NCBI GenBank assembly: GCA_905250075.1
Contig: CAJNOP010000326.1
Span: 62,001-126,000 of the forward strand
DNA: 64,000 nt
Origin: Rotaria sp. Silwood1
Lineage: Eukaryota; Rotifera; Eurotatoria; Philodinida; Philodinidae
Reading direction: 5' to 3'
The notes beneath the pieces were generated by a model. It was not told the DNA's origin. It made no database searches and saw only the letters and a program-made list of their open reading frames with translations. This document shows positions 32,209-44,795 of the stretch, in pieces. Numbering within the stretch: position 1 is the stretch's first letter; every line of letters starts with the position of its first letter. Position numbers and translations under genes: made by a program.

Positions 32209-34382
32209 ATGGCATCGTTGTTGGCTATGTCGCTCGCTTTCGCTCAACGCATTGTTATTAAATACGTTGAAACAGGTGTCTTTGTGCTGGGTACTATTGG
32301 CTCTGTGATGAATATAGTACTTTTCTCTCGAAGAAATTTAAGATCAAATTCTTGTTGTACTTGTAAGTAATCTGAAATCGGACAGTAATCTAATTTGGGT
32401 AAAGATGTAAAACATTTCCTAAGCAATTTCTTTTAACTCTTTCAGTTCCAAAACAAAGAAACAAGCATATTTTTTCTTCATTACAAGTAATTCCGAAGAT
32501 TAGTGACATAAATACTTCGGGCATGCCAAAAGTAGGGGCAGTGGCACTTTAATACAGTATGGTAGACTTAAAGAAACTTTCTTTCTATATAGTCTGATAA
32601 AGAAAAAAAACTCTATGTTTCTACGCTATTTGATCGCACTTCAGCTAATATCATAATAATAAAATTTCGATAAAATCTATTTCGTTGTCATATGAGCTGG
32701 TTGATTTAATACTTATTTTAACAAAATACGAGTGAGTATATTTTGAATAACTTTTCATAAAAACAAGTTAGAGAACTGTGGTTTTCATTGTTGAAAAGAG
32801 GAGATGAAGATGCATCGAATCGTGTATTCCGCGATTTCCTGATCGGTTTTTTGTAAGACTTACAATTGCCCTTTTCAAGAACAAACTTATCTGGTAAGTT
32901 GTTTCCAGTGACTTTTCAATTATCAAGTACTAATTCAAACCACTAATCGAAGATGTACAACGTGCGGAATACCAATATTAATACTATGTATTCTACTCGA
33001 GGCTCTAATACAATTTTCTAGGAAAGTCTGAAAAAAAGCTTCCTTCTGTGCTTTTTCCCTTTTTTTCATTAAAAAAAAACATTTTTCAGACGGTTAGGGA
33101 ACTAAATCAAAATACTTCCGAAATCAAAATTACAACAACCTGTAATACACGATTCGGTGCATCTTCATCTCTTCCTCTCAACGGTGAAAACCACAGTTCT
33201 CTATTTTGTTTCTATCAAAAGTTATTCAAAAAATACTCACTAGTATTCGTGGAACTGCAACACATGCGAACAAAACAGATCTTATCGAAATTTTATCATT
33301 GTGATATTAGTTGAAGTACGATCAAATAGCATAGAAAGATAGAACATTTTTTCTGTATCAGACTGTACAGAAAGAAAGTTTCTTTAAGTCTACTATACGA
33401 TATTAAAGTGTCACTGCCCCTACTTTTAGTATGCCCTAAGTAGTGTTTATTCGTAGACTTTCTTGCATCATCATTTGCTGCACTCGTCCTGCTTTCAATT
33501 GGTATCAAACCTTTAATTTATGCTCAATTCAATTCTTCGAATCCATTCTTCTCCATAAATGCTTTCTGTAAGACTCGTGCCTATGTCAATCAATGGAGTG
33601 CTATGTCATGTCGATGGTTACTAGTTGTGGCATGTGTCGATCGTTGTGTTGCGTGTTCAGCAAATGCTAATATCCGACATTTTTTCACAGTTAACAAGAG
33701 TCGACGAATAACAATCTTGATTTTCATTGTCTGGATGATCTTGCCTATCCATGCACTGATATATGCCAATATTGTACCACCAGGCAATGTTGGTTGCATA
33801 ATGTCAAATAACAGTGTGGCTATTTATCATGGTATTTACACAATTATCATGGGTGGTACATTACCACCTTTAGTTATGCTCATATCTACGTTATTCATTT
33901 GGAGAAGTCTCAAAATGAAAAATCAACGTAGAGCAATGATTAACATGGCTAGATCGGAAAGATGGAAAGGTACTCGTGATCAACAAGTATTAATCATACT
34001 ATTGGCACAAGTGGCTATTTTTATTGTTTCTGCAATCCCGTTTATGTCGAACACTATATATACATCGTTGACTCGCGACATATCAAATAAATCTGTCGAC
34101 CGTAAAGCTATTGAAGGTTTTTTACAAGTAATCACTGAATTGTTTGTTTATGTATTTCCAGCGTCATCATTCTATTCAAACACATTGGTATCAGGTACAT
34201 TTCGAAAGGAATTGATGGGTATTCTTATAAGCTTCAATTCATGTTGTCGTTGGAAACAAAATCGCGTCATCGCTATCACTCGAACTGGAACGAATGATGG
34301 AACCAATGAAATACCACTGACAACAACCAGAAAACATCAGCTATCAACTTACAATCTACCTCATCGTTTCACCAATGCATGA
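32209..34382 (+). CDS. Seven-transmembrane (rhodopsin-type) receptor, two exons
   Basis: Exon 1 (32209-32362) encodes TM1 ('VFVLGTIGSVMNIVLF' then SRRNLRSN) and ends in T|GTAAGT. Exon 2 (33457-34382) starts after TCGTAG, restores a Tyr codon and encodes TM2-TM7; about 359 residues. Typical marks are Cys in 'NAFCKTRAY' at the top of TM3, 'CVDRCV' as the DRY-equivalent, a partner Cys in 'NVGCIMSN', and a basic third loop. It fits the large rotifer families of peptide-receptor-like GPCRs; the ligand is unknown. The 1094-base intron is mostly a transposon (32515-33440) that ends 16 bases before the acceptor-adjacent exon. The tail after TM7 is short and basic. Confidence 0.82.
32515..33440. mobile_element. 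TA-flanked mariner-like element with a nested inverted repeat
   Basis: The left end CTTCGGGCATGCCAAAAGTA and the complement of the right end (CTTAGGGCATACTAAAAGTA) pair over about 95 bases. TA lies on each side (32513-32514, 33441-33442). Inside is a second inverted pair (about 32725-32850 and 33120-33255) with 'TTGAATAACTTTT' and 'GAACTGTGGTTTTCA' on both arms. The inner arms also occur singly at 10424-10500 and weakly at 4690-4750, so the inner part is its own repeat family. No transposase is recognised. Confidence 0.8.
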
Positions 34383-36209
34383 AAGAACAAAAGAAAATAC
34401 AACATTGCGAATTGAAAGACTCAAAACATTAATTAGTTCTAATAGAAACCTCATATATATTATTGTTCTCTTTTTTCGACGCTATTTATTTTTCAAACTG
34501 AAAAAGTTCTCTTCTATAAATAAACCTACATACTCAAATGGAGAAGAGAGGAACAGAAGAAAGGAATAATGCTAGGGATAATACAAATGGATTGGGGGAG
34601 AGATACGAGATCAAGTATTTATGTTTTTTTTTGACGGAACAATTTTATTGATCTCATTAGGGTTACCTTACCAATTAACAATTATAATAGAAAAAATAAA
34701 TTACATTAAATGCGTTTATCGCAACTCCTATTCGACATATTAGCACTTTTAAGAGAAGAAAAGAAATATCGTTAGAGAGAAAGAAAGAGAAAAAAAATTT
34801 AAAGAAGAAGATCTACGTGATATATTTCTATATGAACATTTCAACATCGTAAACTGAGACCATGGCAAATCTCAAATTGCAACCAGTTTTCATTAAAGAT
34901 CTGATCTCTGATATCTGGTCTTTCATCTGGCAACCAGATATTTACACTTGGCGACATTCAGAATTTTGACAAGGTACCAAATATCAGATATTTACCTTTT
35001 CTATGCAATTTGCAAATACTGACTAAACTGTACAGAAAAGTAATAAATATATGGCTTTCATTTTGAGGAGCTACCGTAGGCACATATCACATATTTAGAT
35101 AGCTGGATAGAGAAAAGAGTAGTAATATGAGGTAGGATCGTTTGTATTTATTAAGTAATTGAAGTAAGTGGAGTAGAAGCTCTTTTTACGGTCGGAATAT
35201 ATTGAACCATGAGTTGTGCACAAGTTTTATGGCGTTTGTGAAATTGAAGGCAAGTGCTGCTTTGGAAGGAGGATATCCACTGCTGACTGAGACTAGGAAG
35301 TAGCACAGTCATCTGGGATGGTCAGAGAATATACTGTGAAAGGCATTTTTTTTTGAAAACCTTTTATTAAGCAAAAGAAGAAGAGTTTAAAAAAGATACT
35401 CTTTAGGAGACTGTTAACATCGAAGAGGCAGTGTGCAGACTAAATGACCATCGTAACAGTGTTGTGAGATAACATTCTGTTAGATGTTGTGTTAGATGTC
35501 AAAATGAATTTGGTTAATCATCACGAGAGCCCCGTTGCTGATGAATAATTCATAGAACAGGCTATTTGAACTCGTTTGACGACCACAAGGGTTTTCGAAG
35601 GCATGTACCAACTTAGAGAATGGTTAACAATTTTACAAGGTAATGAGCAGTATCGAAGCGTATCACATTCGAAGTTATTCATAAGGAATTGGTTGTCTGT
35701 CTTAGAAATCACTAGTGGAACAGGGGATTTGAGGTCAAATTTTGAGAAAAAAACAAGTTTATGAGGTGTTACAAGTAAAAAAATAGTTTTGTTAAATAGA
35801 ACACCATGGGATCGTGTTGCATGTAAAATGTAATCTTGTCGTCAGTCAGGATGAATCTCTTGATAAAGGGTTTAAAGTAAATATGAGTTGTTTTTTTAAG
35901 CGATAGTTCATGTCATGATTTGGATATTAGTTTTGATTAGCTGTCTAAATGAGTGCTTTGATTTCCAGAGCCGGATTGCTTTTTATTGAGAGGACTTTCG
36001 ACTCTGATATTGGATCGGATATTCAAACTTTCCTTCGAAAGACTGTTTTGAATCGTTATGAAATAGTTATTTATATGAGAATAGTAGTAAATAACAATAC
36101 TAGCCTTAGAATGCTGAAGCTTTGATTGATAGTGTAGTCTTCGTACGTTGAGTTAACTCACTGTATTCTTCCTGAAGTTGTGAATTCTACGTATTCTTAT
36201 AGTATTATC
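34383..36209. other. No supported gene
   Basis: About 1.8 kb. Around 34890-34995 there are repeated 'ATCTGGT' and 'CAGATATTTAC' words. No domain is recognised. Confidence 0.45.
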
Positions 36210-36289
36210 TAGGGTGTGGGTGTGCGGATCTAGTGAAATGTACACCCACACCCCATCCACATCCCACCCACACCCACACCCACACCCTA
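36210..36289. repeat. Telomere-like foldback tract
   Basis: The outer arms TAGGGTGTGGGTGTG and CACACCCACACCCTA are perfect complements, separated by a spacer of about 17 bases and extra CCCATCCACATCCC units. Confidence 0.92.
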
Positions 36290-36996
36290 ATATCTAAATT
36301 GAATGAACGTCGAATGAAACTCTAACAAGTTGACGAAAATGAGCATAGGATAATCTTCAAGTCTCATATAACGTACACTAACATTATAAATTGAACATTT
36401 TCTACTGATAGTTCTACTAATTTTTATTTCAGAAACAAGTAGATGTCCTAGTTATCCTATATGTTATTTGTTTCAATAAAAAGCATGAAAATAAAATTTC
36501 ATTATTTGAATTTCTCATGTTTCTTTCCGAGAATAATGATCTGTATATAATGATGAAAAGGGCACAAGGATAAATTTGTGACATTTTAGATAATCGATAG
36601 TTAATGTGTATCGAAAGAACTTTTTTTGTTGAAGAATTAATTGCAAATAAAAATCTCTTTTAAATCATTTTTCAAATTCGCACAAAAACTAGCCATCAAG
36701 AGAAATTGGTTATGAACCGATGTTTTTTTATGTTCCCTTCATTCAGATAGAAAATAATCGCAGGTTAGTAGCTACTTTTGTCTTACAGTTATAAGATGTA
36801 TACTTAATAGTTCGAATTATTATCTTTTAAATGGATCGTACGTTGAAAACAATCTGATGTTGCATCTTTATGATGTTTCGAATTTTTTTCTTTGGCTATT
36901 TTATTTTCTTAAATAAATCGAAATGGTGAATGGCTATATAAGAAAAGATAGGATCGATATAAAAAATCTCAGGTTGCTGAAAGGGGATATGTTTAT
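36290..36996. other. Intergenic, 3' flank of the kinase gene
   Basis: No gene is seen; AT-rich. Confidence 0.5.
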
Positions 36997-39515
36997 CTAT
37001 TTATTGTCGTTTGTCAAAACTAAAACTTGTCCTGCGTGAGTAACATTGATGGCGGTAAATTGAGGAAGATAGAATGGATCACCGTCCATATGTACAGGCA
37101 TTGAGCGAATGAGTTCAAGTCGTACTTGACTGCATTGAGCAATGCGACGACCTCGAAAACCAATATGAATCAAAGCCATCTGTATCGAGTCTAATCCAAC
37201 AACTTCAATTTTGCGATCATCAATACTCTGTCTTCCAATCTGATCGTTAGTAACAGACGCTCTAGAGGATTCAACGGTATTGGATATATCTTCTCTCGCA
37301 GATTTACATTGGTCATAGCTGTAATCTGGTGGATCTATATCTTGAAATCTATTCGAATTGATCTGATTGAATTTCTCGGTTTGATTTGGAATATTGTTTG
37401 ATAGCGATATACTATTTTGGTATGTTCTACTCCAAGGATGAGTACCCGATCCATAACTTGGAATATTTAACAGAACAACAGTATGACAATGACGTAATGA
37501 ATTTGTCATATCTTCACCATCACAAATAATTCTCATATATGATCTTAAATTCCATGCTCTCCATAAAGCAAATTCTCTAAAATATTGTCTACTAATATTG
37601 AGATAAATAAGTTTATTTTTCATTGGTGATGTAAATTTCGATGGATCACGCATTCGTTTATCATGAAAATCCAACACAACAGCTGCGTCTAATCCAAAAC
37701 TAATATAATTAGTAAATCGAACATTAAGAGGCTTTTGATAATTTTGATAAGATGGTCGATCAATTTCACGAACGAACTTTGGATGATCCAGAATATGTGA
37801 TAAGCATCGACGAATACTTCCAGTCTCTTCGATAGGATCAATTCTTGTTAATGGTTCAAAATCAACTTGCCAACGATCGAGTGCAATAGGTTTAGCATTA
37901 GAAATATGTAAGAGTGTGGTCAGTAGTCGTTTCATATTGTAAGACCAACCCCAGCCCAATACACGTGATAAATCGTTCCCTGTACCCATAGGACAAATAC
38001 CTACTGGAGGATTATCAAGTGATGAAAATCGTTTTGCTAAAGTGCTCAGTATCCATCCGACTGTTCCATCGCCACCACAAAGCAAAATACGAGTATTACG
38101 AAGAGATGAATATATATCCAAAGCTTGCATTACACTTGCATCGTTTTCGAGAAGAAAAACTTGACGTGGATTTAATAAACGTATAAGTTTATTATAGATA
38201 ATCTCCCCTTTTTGACCACCTGAAAGTTTGTTTATAAAGACAATTAAAGGGGTTAACGATGAGTTGCTCGGATCGATGTTATCTGGAAATCGTGCTTGAA
38301 AACCTACGGGAGAGTTTGCTACGCGATGTAACCACTGTGGACGAACAATGATATTCCTTTAAAAATAAATACAATTGAAAAATTTAGTAATATCTCACAA
38401 ACGAACTCACTTATACTTTCCATAATCACATTTGTTATCATCATTATTGTCGTTGACACTTTGCCAGCATTGTCGATGACACTCTTCTGAACACCATAGA
38501 CATATCAGACCACGGCAAGATTTAGCAAATTTTGGTTTTAAGTCTTGTCTTATCTGGATGTGTGCTGCATTATCTTCTGAGATGTGCGATTCTCTTCGAA
38601 TAGTTAACCTTCGTGACAAACTTTTTCGTTTGCACATCATACATGATTTCGTAAGTGATGGAATGGGCGACCAGTAATGATGGTCATATTTTCCATGATC
38701 ATCTGATATAATATTATCAGAAAACGAGGGACGACAAAATGGAAGATAATTATGAGTATCGCTCATTTTCTGCAAATCATCGATGTGTTCTCTGTGGATC
38801 GATATTCTGCATGAACCACATTGAATCAATGTGGCAGCACGAAACGGATGAGACACTTTGCATAAAGTGTAGGCACACCTGGGAACAGGTGAATAATCGA
38901 TCGAACAATATGGAAGCCAGCAATGGGATCTTGGATGAGCTTTATCACTCCAATCAACACCGAATAATGAACATTGATCAGGTTCCACTGAACATCTTGA
39001 GAAACATTGTTTATTATATAGATTAAAATAATAGATCAGATACTCTAACGTTATAGATATAGACAAGAGATAATGATTTTTGCAGATATACATTTGAGAT
39101 ATTCACTTGAAGGTTTAGCCTATTATTTCTATTACCTTTGAAAGAATTTCTTCCTGTTAATTGTATTCATACAACTACTTAGCATAGAAATCCTATATAG
39201 AATAACGTTTTAAGATATCTGAGGATATTTTTTTGTCTACATCGATAACAGTCGATGCAAGTTTGAAAGTGCTTCTGAATGATTTTTCTATTGAAGAATA
39301 ACACACCTGTAGTAAGAAGATGATAGAAAAGGGAAATCGAGTTGTTCATTATTGTTGCTTGTCAATAAATCTGGATAATCGTTCAGTGTTTCTGTTGATG
39401 TTCTCGACTTGTTCTTGACTGATTTCATATTAATATCAATAGAGATCTTCTCAATTGAAAGTCTCTTCTCATTGGATATTTCACGATCATTGTTAATCTC
39501 AGATTTGAAATTCAT
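36997..39515 (-). CDS. Diacylglycerol kinase, three exons
   Basis: Exons 39515-39307, 38995-38411 and 38356-36997 join in phase to about 717 residues. The N-terminal 69 residues are polar. Exon 2 encodes two Cys/His-rich C1-like regions ('CGSCRISIHREH' and 'CLWCSEECHRQCW'), the second resembling the zeta/iota type. Exon 3 holds the kinase domain: 'PLIVFINKLSGGQKGE', the glycine-rich 'LLCGGDGTVGWILSTL' near residue 360, 'GICPMGTGNDLSRVLGWG', then the accessory domain with 'NYISFGLDAAV' and 'MHFR'-region equivalents up to 'HMDGDPFYLP'. It phosphorylates diacylglycerol to phosphatidic acid and so damps PKC-type signalling. There are no ankyrin repeats, so it is shorter than animal DGK-zeta. A T-rich acceptor three bases before the ATG suggests a spliced or trans-spliced leader. 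Catalytic motifs are intact. Confidence 0.9.
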
Positions 39516-42320
39516 GATCTGCAAAAAAAGAAACATTATTTTATGCGTGTTGTTATTATTTAAAAGACACAACTACTTCTCTCATCTAGAGATTTAATAA
39601 CAACTCATTCTGCTGGTTTTACTGATCATTACTTAAGTTAATGTTCGAATATTTTGTCTGATTTCTATTTGATCAGACACAAATATCATGTTTTATTCAT
39701 CTCTCCTGAACTTTTCTTTCATTAGTACGATTTACAAGAAAACTCATTTAAACCATAGAGCACTTAACTGCAACTTTCAATTCCGGTTTGAATAACGTTT
39801 TTCCTATAGTTGTGTCTATGGTGCTGTATCCAGAAATCGATGGAATCAAGACTGGTATTACATATCTATATTCTTATTGGTAATATTATCTTTTAACATA
39901 AAAGTACATTAGTTACACATTGTTTTTTTATGTCAATGAGTAAAGGCAGTGAAGCAAAATGAAAATTACTTCATTCATTTCAATGAAGGTCTCAGTGCAC
40001 ATTGGACGACAAGAACAATAAAGAGAATTTTACCGCGTTTTCGGCCACCAATCAATCATGGACTCTTCTCTATAAGTGACCTCTTTTTCTGCGAATATCT
40101 CTCAAAAATACTAAAATTTATAGTTCAATCTACTGCCTTTACCGATGAACAGGAAGTGTTCATTAGCATGACAATCAATTAGAGAGTTAAAGATGCACTT
40201 CCATATTGGTTGCATAATTTTAATTCGAACGCATTTCAAATAAAATCTGGAAAAGAATAGCAAATAACGATAGTCAATCAGTGCATTGGTCGTTTCGTTC
40301 AAATCTCGTATTGGTATTGACTCTACTGGTTACAGAAACTAGGTCCATCGATGGCTTACACGTTTATTTTCAGTGTCTTATACGTCGTCTCTATGATTTG
40401 CCTTGTAGCTCAGTTAAAAGAACAAAAGTGAAGATACTGTATGTCATGTGGCAAACAATGCGAGATTTAGCCCAATTTAACACAAATTTTTGTCACAGCC
40501 GATGTCTTTGTTTCGGTATCTTCAAAATTTCAAGATAATCCAAAACAGGGCACATCACCTCATTGCTAAAACAGCATTTATATCTGATATCAGTTTCTTT
40601 TCGACTGTATCTGGTCCTGTAAAAATAAAGTAAGCTCTGTGAGCAATTCTTTCAGGATTGAAAGTAGTTTAAATACACAATAAACTTTATCTCGTAGAGT
40701 ACGTATGTCAGAGTCTATAAGTCTGCATCGGTAAGGCGTTTGTCATAATCGAAATAAGAAGAATGATGAAAGATTCGTTCTGTAGTTGATCACTCGTTTA
40801 AGTTCGTATTGTTTGAAAAGAATTATCCATATATATTCTTTGATCAACGCAAAGACCTTTTCACTTTTTCGATTGATGTTATTCAAGGATAAAAATGGTA
40901 CCAACCTTGATTATTTTTTGCTTGAATCTGTCAATAAAGAATTTCGTCTTTGTTAACATACAGTTAAAATAAAAGTAAAAATATTTCTTTTCTTTTTCTG
41001 CTGATTGGAAGTTGTATGTGAGTAATGGTTGAATCGAATGTGATCATGTGACGTCTAGAATCAATGAAATATAAAAGCAATACATTTCATCCTTGCGTTT
41101 GTCAACTTTTACCTGCGCAGTTTCTATTCAATCGGTGAATAGCGTGCAATAACGACGTTTTTCTTTTCTTTCGTATGATACGTGGTAATACTTTTTTTTC
41201 TTCCGTCCATAAACAACACTCAACATAGAACACATGTTAAATGGTGGAAAGAATCTTTTATTCTATGTTAACAAAAATTCTGACAGTCAAAAGATTTGTT
41301 GAGTGCAGAAAGCACATCGATATTATCAAACCTATTTTGTCGTTTACCATTATTATCGAGAGATGCAACAGCACATATGATTTCTTTCCAACTACACTTA
41401 ATAAAGAAGTGCACAAAATGTTACTTATAGAAATGCAGCATATATTCAGGTAAGCATCGTGTGTCTTAATAATCTCTTAATAGGACATACCAAATTTAAA
41501 TCGTATCATCAGACAGATATTTCCCTTCCTAATTTGTTACGTTGAAAAATAAAATGAGTATCAGAATTTAAAGAAAGTTTCAAAAAACCTTGGAAGCTAT
41601 GCAGACATGTATAAATCCATGGGATGGATTCTAAACAAAAGCTCTTCGCCTCTTGATGTCCTAAGCATATGTCACTAAATTGTCTTGCATCTTTTTGTCA
41701 GAGATTCGAACATGAAAATGTCTCTAAGTAACATTATATCAAATTTTGATCAATCAGTGTCTCACACAATCCGTGACAACATGACATATGTTCAATAACT
41801 AGAATTCCGGACTTTGTTTCCTGCTAAATTACAAGAGACATTCTTGACATTGAAAAATTCATAATTCACTTGCATGTCGGAGGTGTCCATCTTGGTAATA
41901 AAAAACTGTTAGCGAAATTTTTGTGGAATTAAAATAGGAAAGACGATGGAGCTGCGTAGATTGTCAATGAGGAAATTCACGAATATATATATCGATTGTG
42001 AATTCTTACCTATTCTTAATCTATCCTGATGACGAAAGACGTTAATCATAATATACTACAGTCAGTACGAACGAAGGACAACGGACGCATAACTTACATT
42101 TAGTCGGGTTTCACACTAATCTTCCGGTGAATTTTAATTTCTCGGGTATGTGTGTTGTCTTTCGCAAGGAGAAGCAATACTGCTAAGGTGTCGGTCACGA
42201 TCTTTGGGGAGAGAAGGGTCCAAGTTTCTACCATCATACTTTAAACTTCCCTCGCATCGCTGCCGCTGCCACAATGATATTGAAAAAAGTGATTCGATTT
42301 CTATGATTATGATTGCTTTG
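39516..42320. other. Long region without a supported gene
   Basis: 2.8 kb. The acceptor-like TTTCTTTTTTTGCAG adjacent to the kinase start lies at 39519-39533. Elsewhere only frames of up to 95 codons without recognisable domains occur (for example 40281-40538 and 41241-41453). Confidence 0.45.
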
Positions 42321-42376
42321 AGGGTGTGGGTGGAGTGTGGGTGTGCGTGTCATCGAGTTTTCTATACCCACACCCT
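42321..42376. repeat. Telomere-like foldback tract
   Basis: AGGGTGTGGGTGGAGTGTGG, more G-rich bases, a short spacer, then TACCCACACCCTTAC. Confidence 0.88.
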
Positions 42377-42873
42377 TACGATGTCGTTCTTTATTGTTAT
42401 TATTTGATCGATTTAAATGAGTTGGATTTCCCGTTTGCTATTGTAAACCGCCAAGCAACATACTATTCCTTTGATAATGAACACCATCATCAAGTCTATT
42501 AAAATGAACAATAAAATTCAACATTTAATATATAAAAATCCAAAAGTGCACTTACGTTGTTGATATTGGTATTTAAGCTTTAAAAATATTCGTTCCAAAT
42601 GTTTCTTGAAAATTTCGTTTCCAACCCAAATCAAAACCTTCTTTTTGAGGTCCACTTGCAAATATTGGTGCTCGAAAAGATCCTAATGAAAATCTCTTTA
42701 GAACAATCAAGCGAAGAAAAACCAATGAAATTATTACCTAATGTTGTTCGATTTTTTCACGTTAAATATAAATGATAAAAGAATAATGTTGATATACTTA
42801 TAGCAAACATGATTGAAACAGAAAAAGAGACAAAAGTATATGACATTTTCCGCTTGATGGTGTTGAATAAACA

Positions 42874-42918
42874 GCCATGACCGGTTTCGTCTTTGCTTAA
42901 GGGGTCTCATCAGATGGC
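42874..42918 (-). ncRNA. Hammerhead ribozyme motif, degenerate copy
   Basis: The minus strand reads GCCAT, CTGATGAG, ACCCC, TTAAGCAAA, GA, CGAAAC, CGGTC, ATGGC. The core boxes and stem I (GCCAT/ATGGC) are intact, but stem II no longer pairs. It is inverted relative to the intact copy at 43020-43063. Confidence 0.55.
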
Positions 42919-43019
42919 TGCTTATTCATGATGTAATCATACATTTTGACACTGTATCTTCTCTATTCTAGGGGTTGATTGCAGTTTCATCGTCATTTAT
43001 GATGATGAATTTGAATAAT

Positions 43020-43063
43020 GCCATCTGATGAGACCCTTAAGCAAGGTCGAAACCGGTCATGGC
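43020..43063 (+). ncRNA. Hammerhead ribozyme motif (type I layout)
   Basis: Reads GCCAT-CTGATGAG-ACC-CTTAAGCAA-GGT-CGAAAC-CGGTC-ATGGC. Stem I is GCCAT/ATGGC (5 bp). Stem II is G-ACC/GGT-C (4 bp) with a 9-base loop. The core CUGAUGA and GAA is exact. Stem III is the tiny self-complementary ACCGGT, ending in the GUC cleavage triplet; cleavage would fall after C43058. Very short stem III helices are described for hammerheads carried by Penelope-like elements and related retroelements, and may need a dimer to work. Activity is not shown by sequence alone. Confidence 0.75.
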
Positions 43064-43471
43064 TGCTTATTCATAACGTAAAATCAAATAGATTTGATAC
43101 GTGATGTGAAATTTACCAGTATTTGAGTCCTTGCTGATTAGGACATCAGAAATACTTCAAATTGAAAATTTTCAATATCGTATTCAAATGATCATCTCAC
43201 GTTGAGTATTTTTTTTTACTTTGATGATAATTAAAACAAACAGAATTGGAATATTTTATATGACAAAACTATTCTGAAGTCTGAAAAGAATAATGATATA
43301 AAATGGGTACGATGTAAACAAGTATATGAAATTTCTTTCGAAGTTAATTCGAACAAAATATGAAATTCTATGAAAGAATTTTTTCATTTTAATTAAATAT
43401 AAAAGCAGATTAAAAAATCTGTTGATATAATAATAAATTTGTTTTAATCTGTTTTAATGTGAAAATATTTG

Positions 43472-43904
43472 TTATATATGATTACATATAACATCCCGTC
43501 CAATACCTTTTAATATAAGGGACCTAAATTCATCATAATTTAAATTTCCATCAGTATTTATATCAACTTTTCTAATATAATTTTTCAAAGTATCATTTGT
43601 TGCATATTCATTAATAATTGGTAAAAAACCTTGCCAATTCATCATGTTGATAATATCCGATTATAAATGGATGTAAAACAAGAACAAAATTATCGAATGA
43701 TAATGCATCTGGAATGAGTTTAGCTAATTGTTTGTATTGTTCTCGTGTAATATATGTATCGTATATTCGACTACGTCGTTCTTGTTTATTTGTTATACCA
43801 AGAGACACATTTTCAACAGTAAATTCTTCAAATTGATAATGAATTTGATTAATTTGACCATCATTACGCGTAATAGTTTCCGTCGCAGTAAATTCAAGAT
43901 TCAT
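43472..43904 (-). CDS. EF-hand protein, frame broken by a one-base homopolymer change
   Basis: The minus strand reads about 98 residues from ATG at 43904 ('MNLEFTATETITRNDGQ') and then hits a stop. Dropping one T from the six-base run at 43623-43628 restores one frame to 43472, giving about 143 residues and adding 'LPIINEYATNDTLKNYIRKV' and a canonical calcium loop 'DINTDGNLNYDEF' (D1, N3, D5, E12). The total length is 3n+1, consistent with a single inserted base. It is either an assembly error or a young pseudogene. The N-terminal half is not a clear EF-hand. Role: calcium binding, partner unknown. Confidence 0.6.
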
Positions 43905-44366
43905 TAGATCTTTTTAACTGACCAATCTTAAGTCAAATAATAACTTTATATTTAAAGTCTATAACTTTTGAGAAATGTTTATCAGATGTCTATGTACTTG
44001 ATACAAAAAAAACTCATTAATAGAAAAGGAGAAATCTAATAACAATAAATAATAGTCATAAATACAGTTGTAAGTGGATAGTTCTCCATAAAGAACAACA
44101 AATCAATATGTACATAGTAAATTATTGGAGAATATCTGTGGAACTTTTTTATGATTATTATTTCGATATTTATCATCTGAAAAAAAGATGTTTTTTTTGT
44201 TCTCTGTATTGGAAGTCTATTTACAAGATTTTCGTTTCTTTCTTCTGATTGTATTTTTTTTGAAAATATATGATTAATTGATCTGTTCGGCTGTTTATTT
44301 TGATAGAAAGAGTAGAAATTGATAACTACGTATTAAAAGTTTCTCAAAATCTTTTGGTTAATTCTA

Positions 44367-44795
44367 TTCGATGATAATTTTATCAACCGAAAGTATTTGA
44401 TCACCAGCTTTAAGACGTCCATCATCTTCAGCTGCACCACCTGGTACAATAGCTTTGATATAAATTCACTGAAATTGTTGAGATTCACTGTTGACAATCA
44501 TAGAAAAAATTAATTCAAATAAAGCTTTCTCGGTAATCTTACTTTTGCTGCAACAATACTTAAATTAAGACTATTTCCTTTTTTATTTAATGTTACAGTT
44601 TCTACATTGTTATTTCTATCATTATTATTATGTCCATTTTCATTCTAAATCAGACAAAATAAAAATTTCATGATTATAAAAAATTGAAAATATGTTAAAT
44701 TACATTTTGTATTTGCATAAATTCAGTCCACATTCCAAGACTATGTGGTTTGGTAAATAAATGACATAAAGATGCACGTTGTGCAGATAAGAAAA
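44367..44795 (-). pseudogene. Afadin-like PDZ-region fragment
   Basis: Minus-strand exons: about 44795-44704 ('FTKPHSLGMWTEFMQIQN'), 44644-44543 (34 codons ending 'VETVTLNKKGNSLNLSIVAAK'; AG|...|GTAAG) and about 44470-44367 ('IYIKAIVPGGAAEDDGRLK' then AGDQILSVD). Order and content match the end of the dilute domain and the PDZ of afadin, a junctional actin-linking scaffold. A TGA sits in frame just before IYIK, the carboxylate-binding loop linker is short, and a stop follows soon after the beta strand, so the PDZ is incomplete. Other PDZ proteins with this linker are possible. Confidence 0.5.

Noticed and set aside
40395..40430. tRNA-like 'TGTAGCTCAGTTAAAAG'
   Set aside because: No B box or acceptor stem at the right distance.
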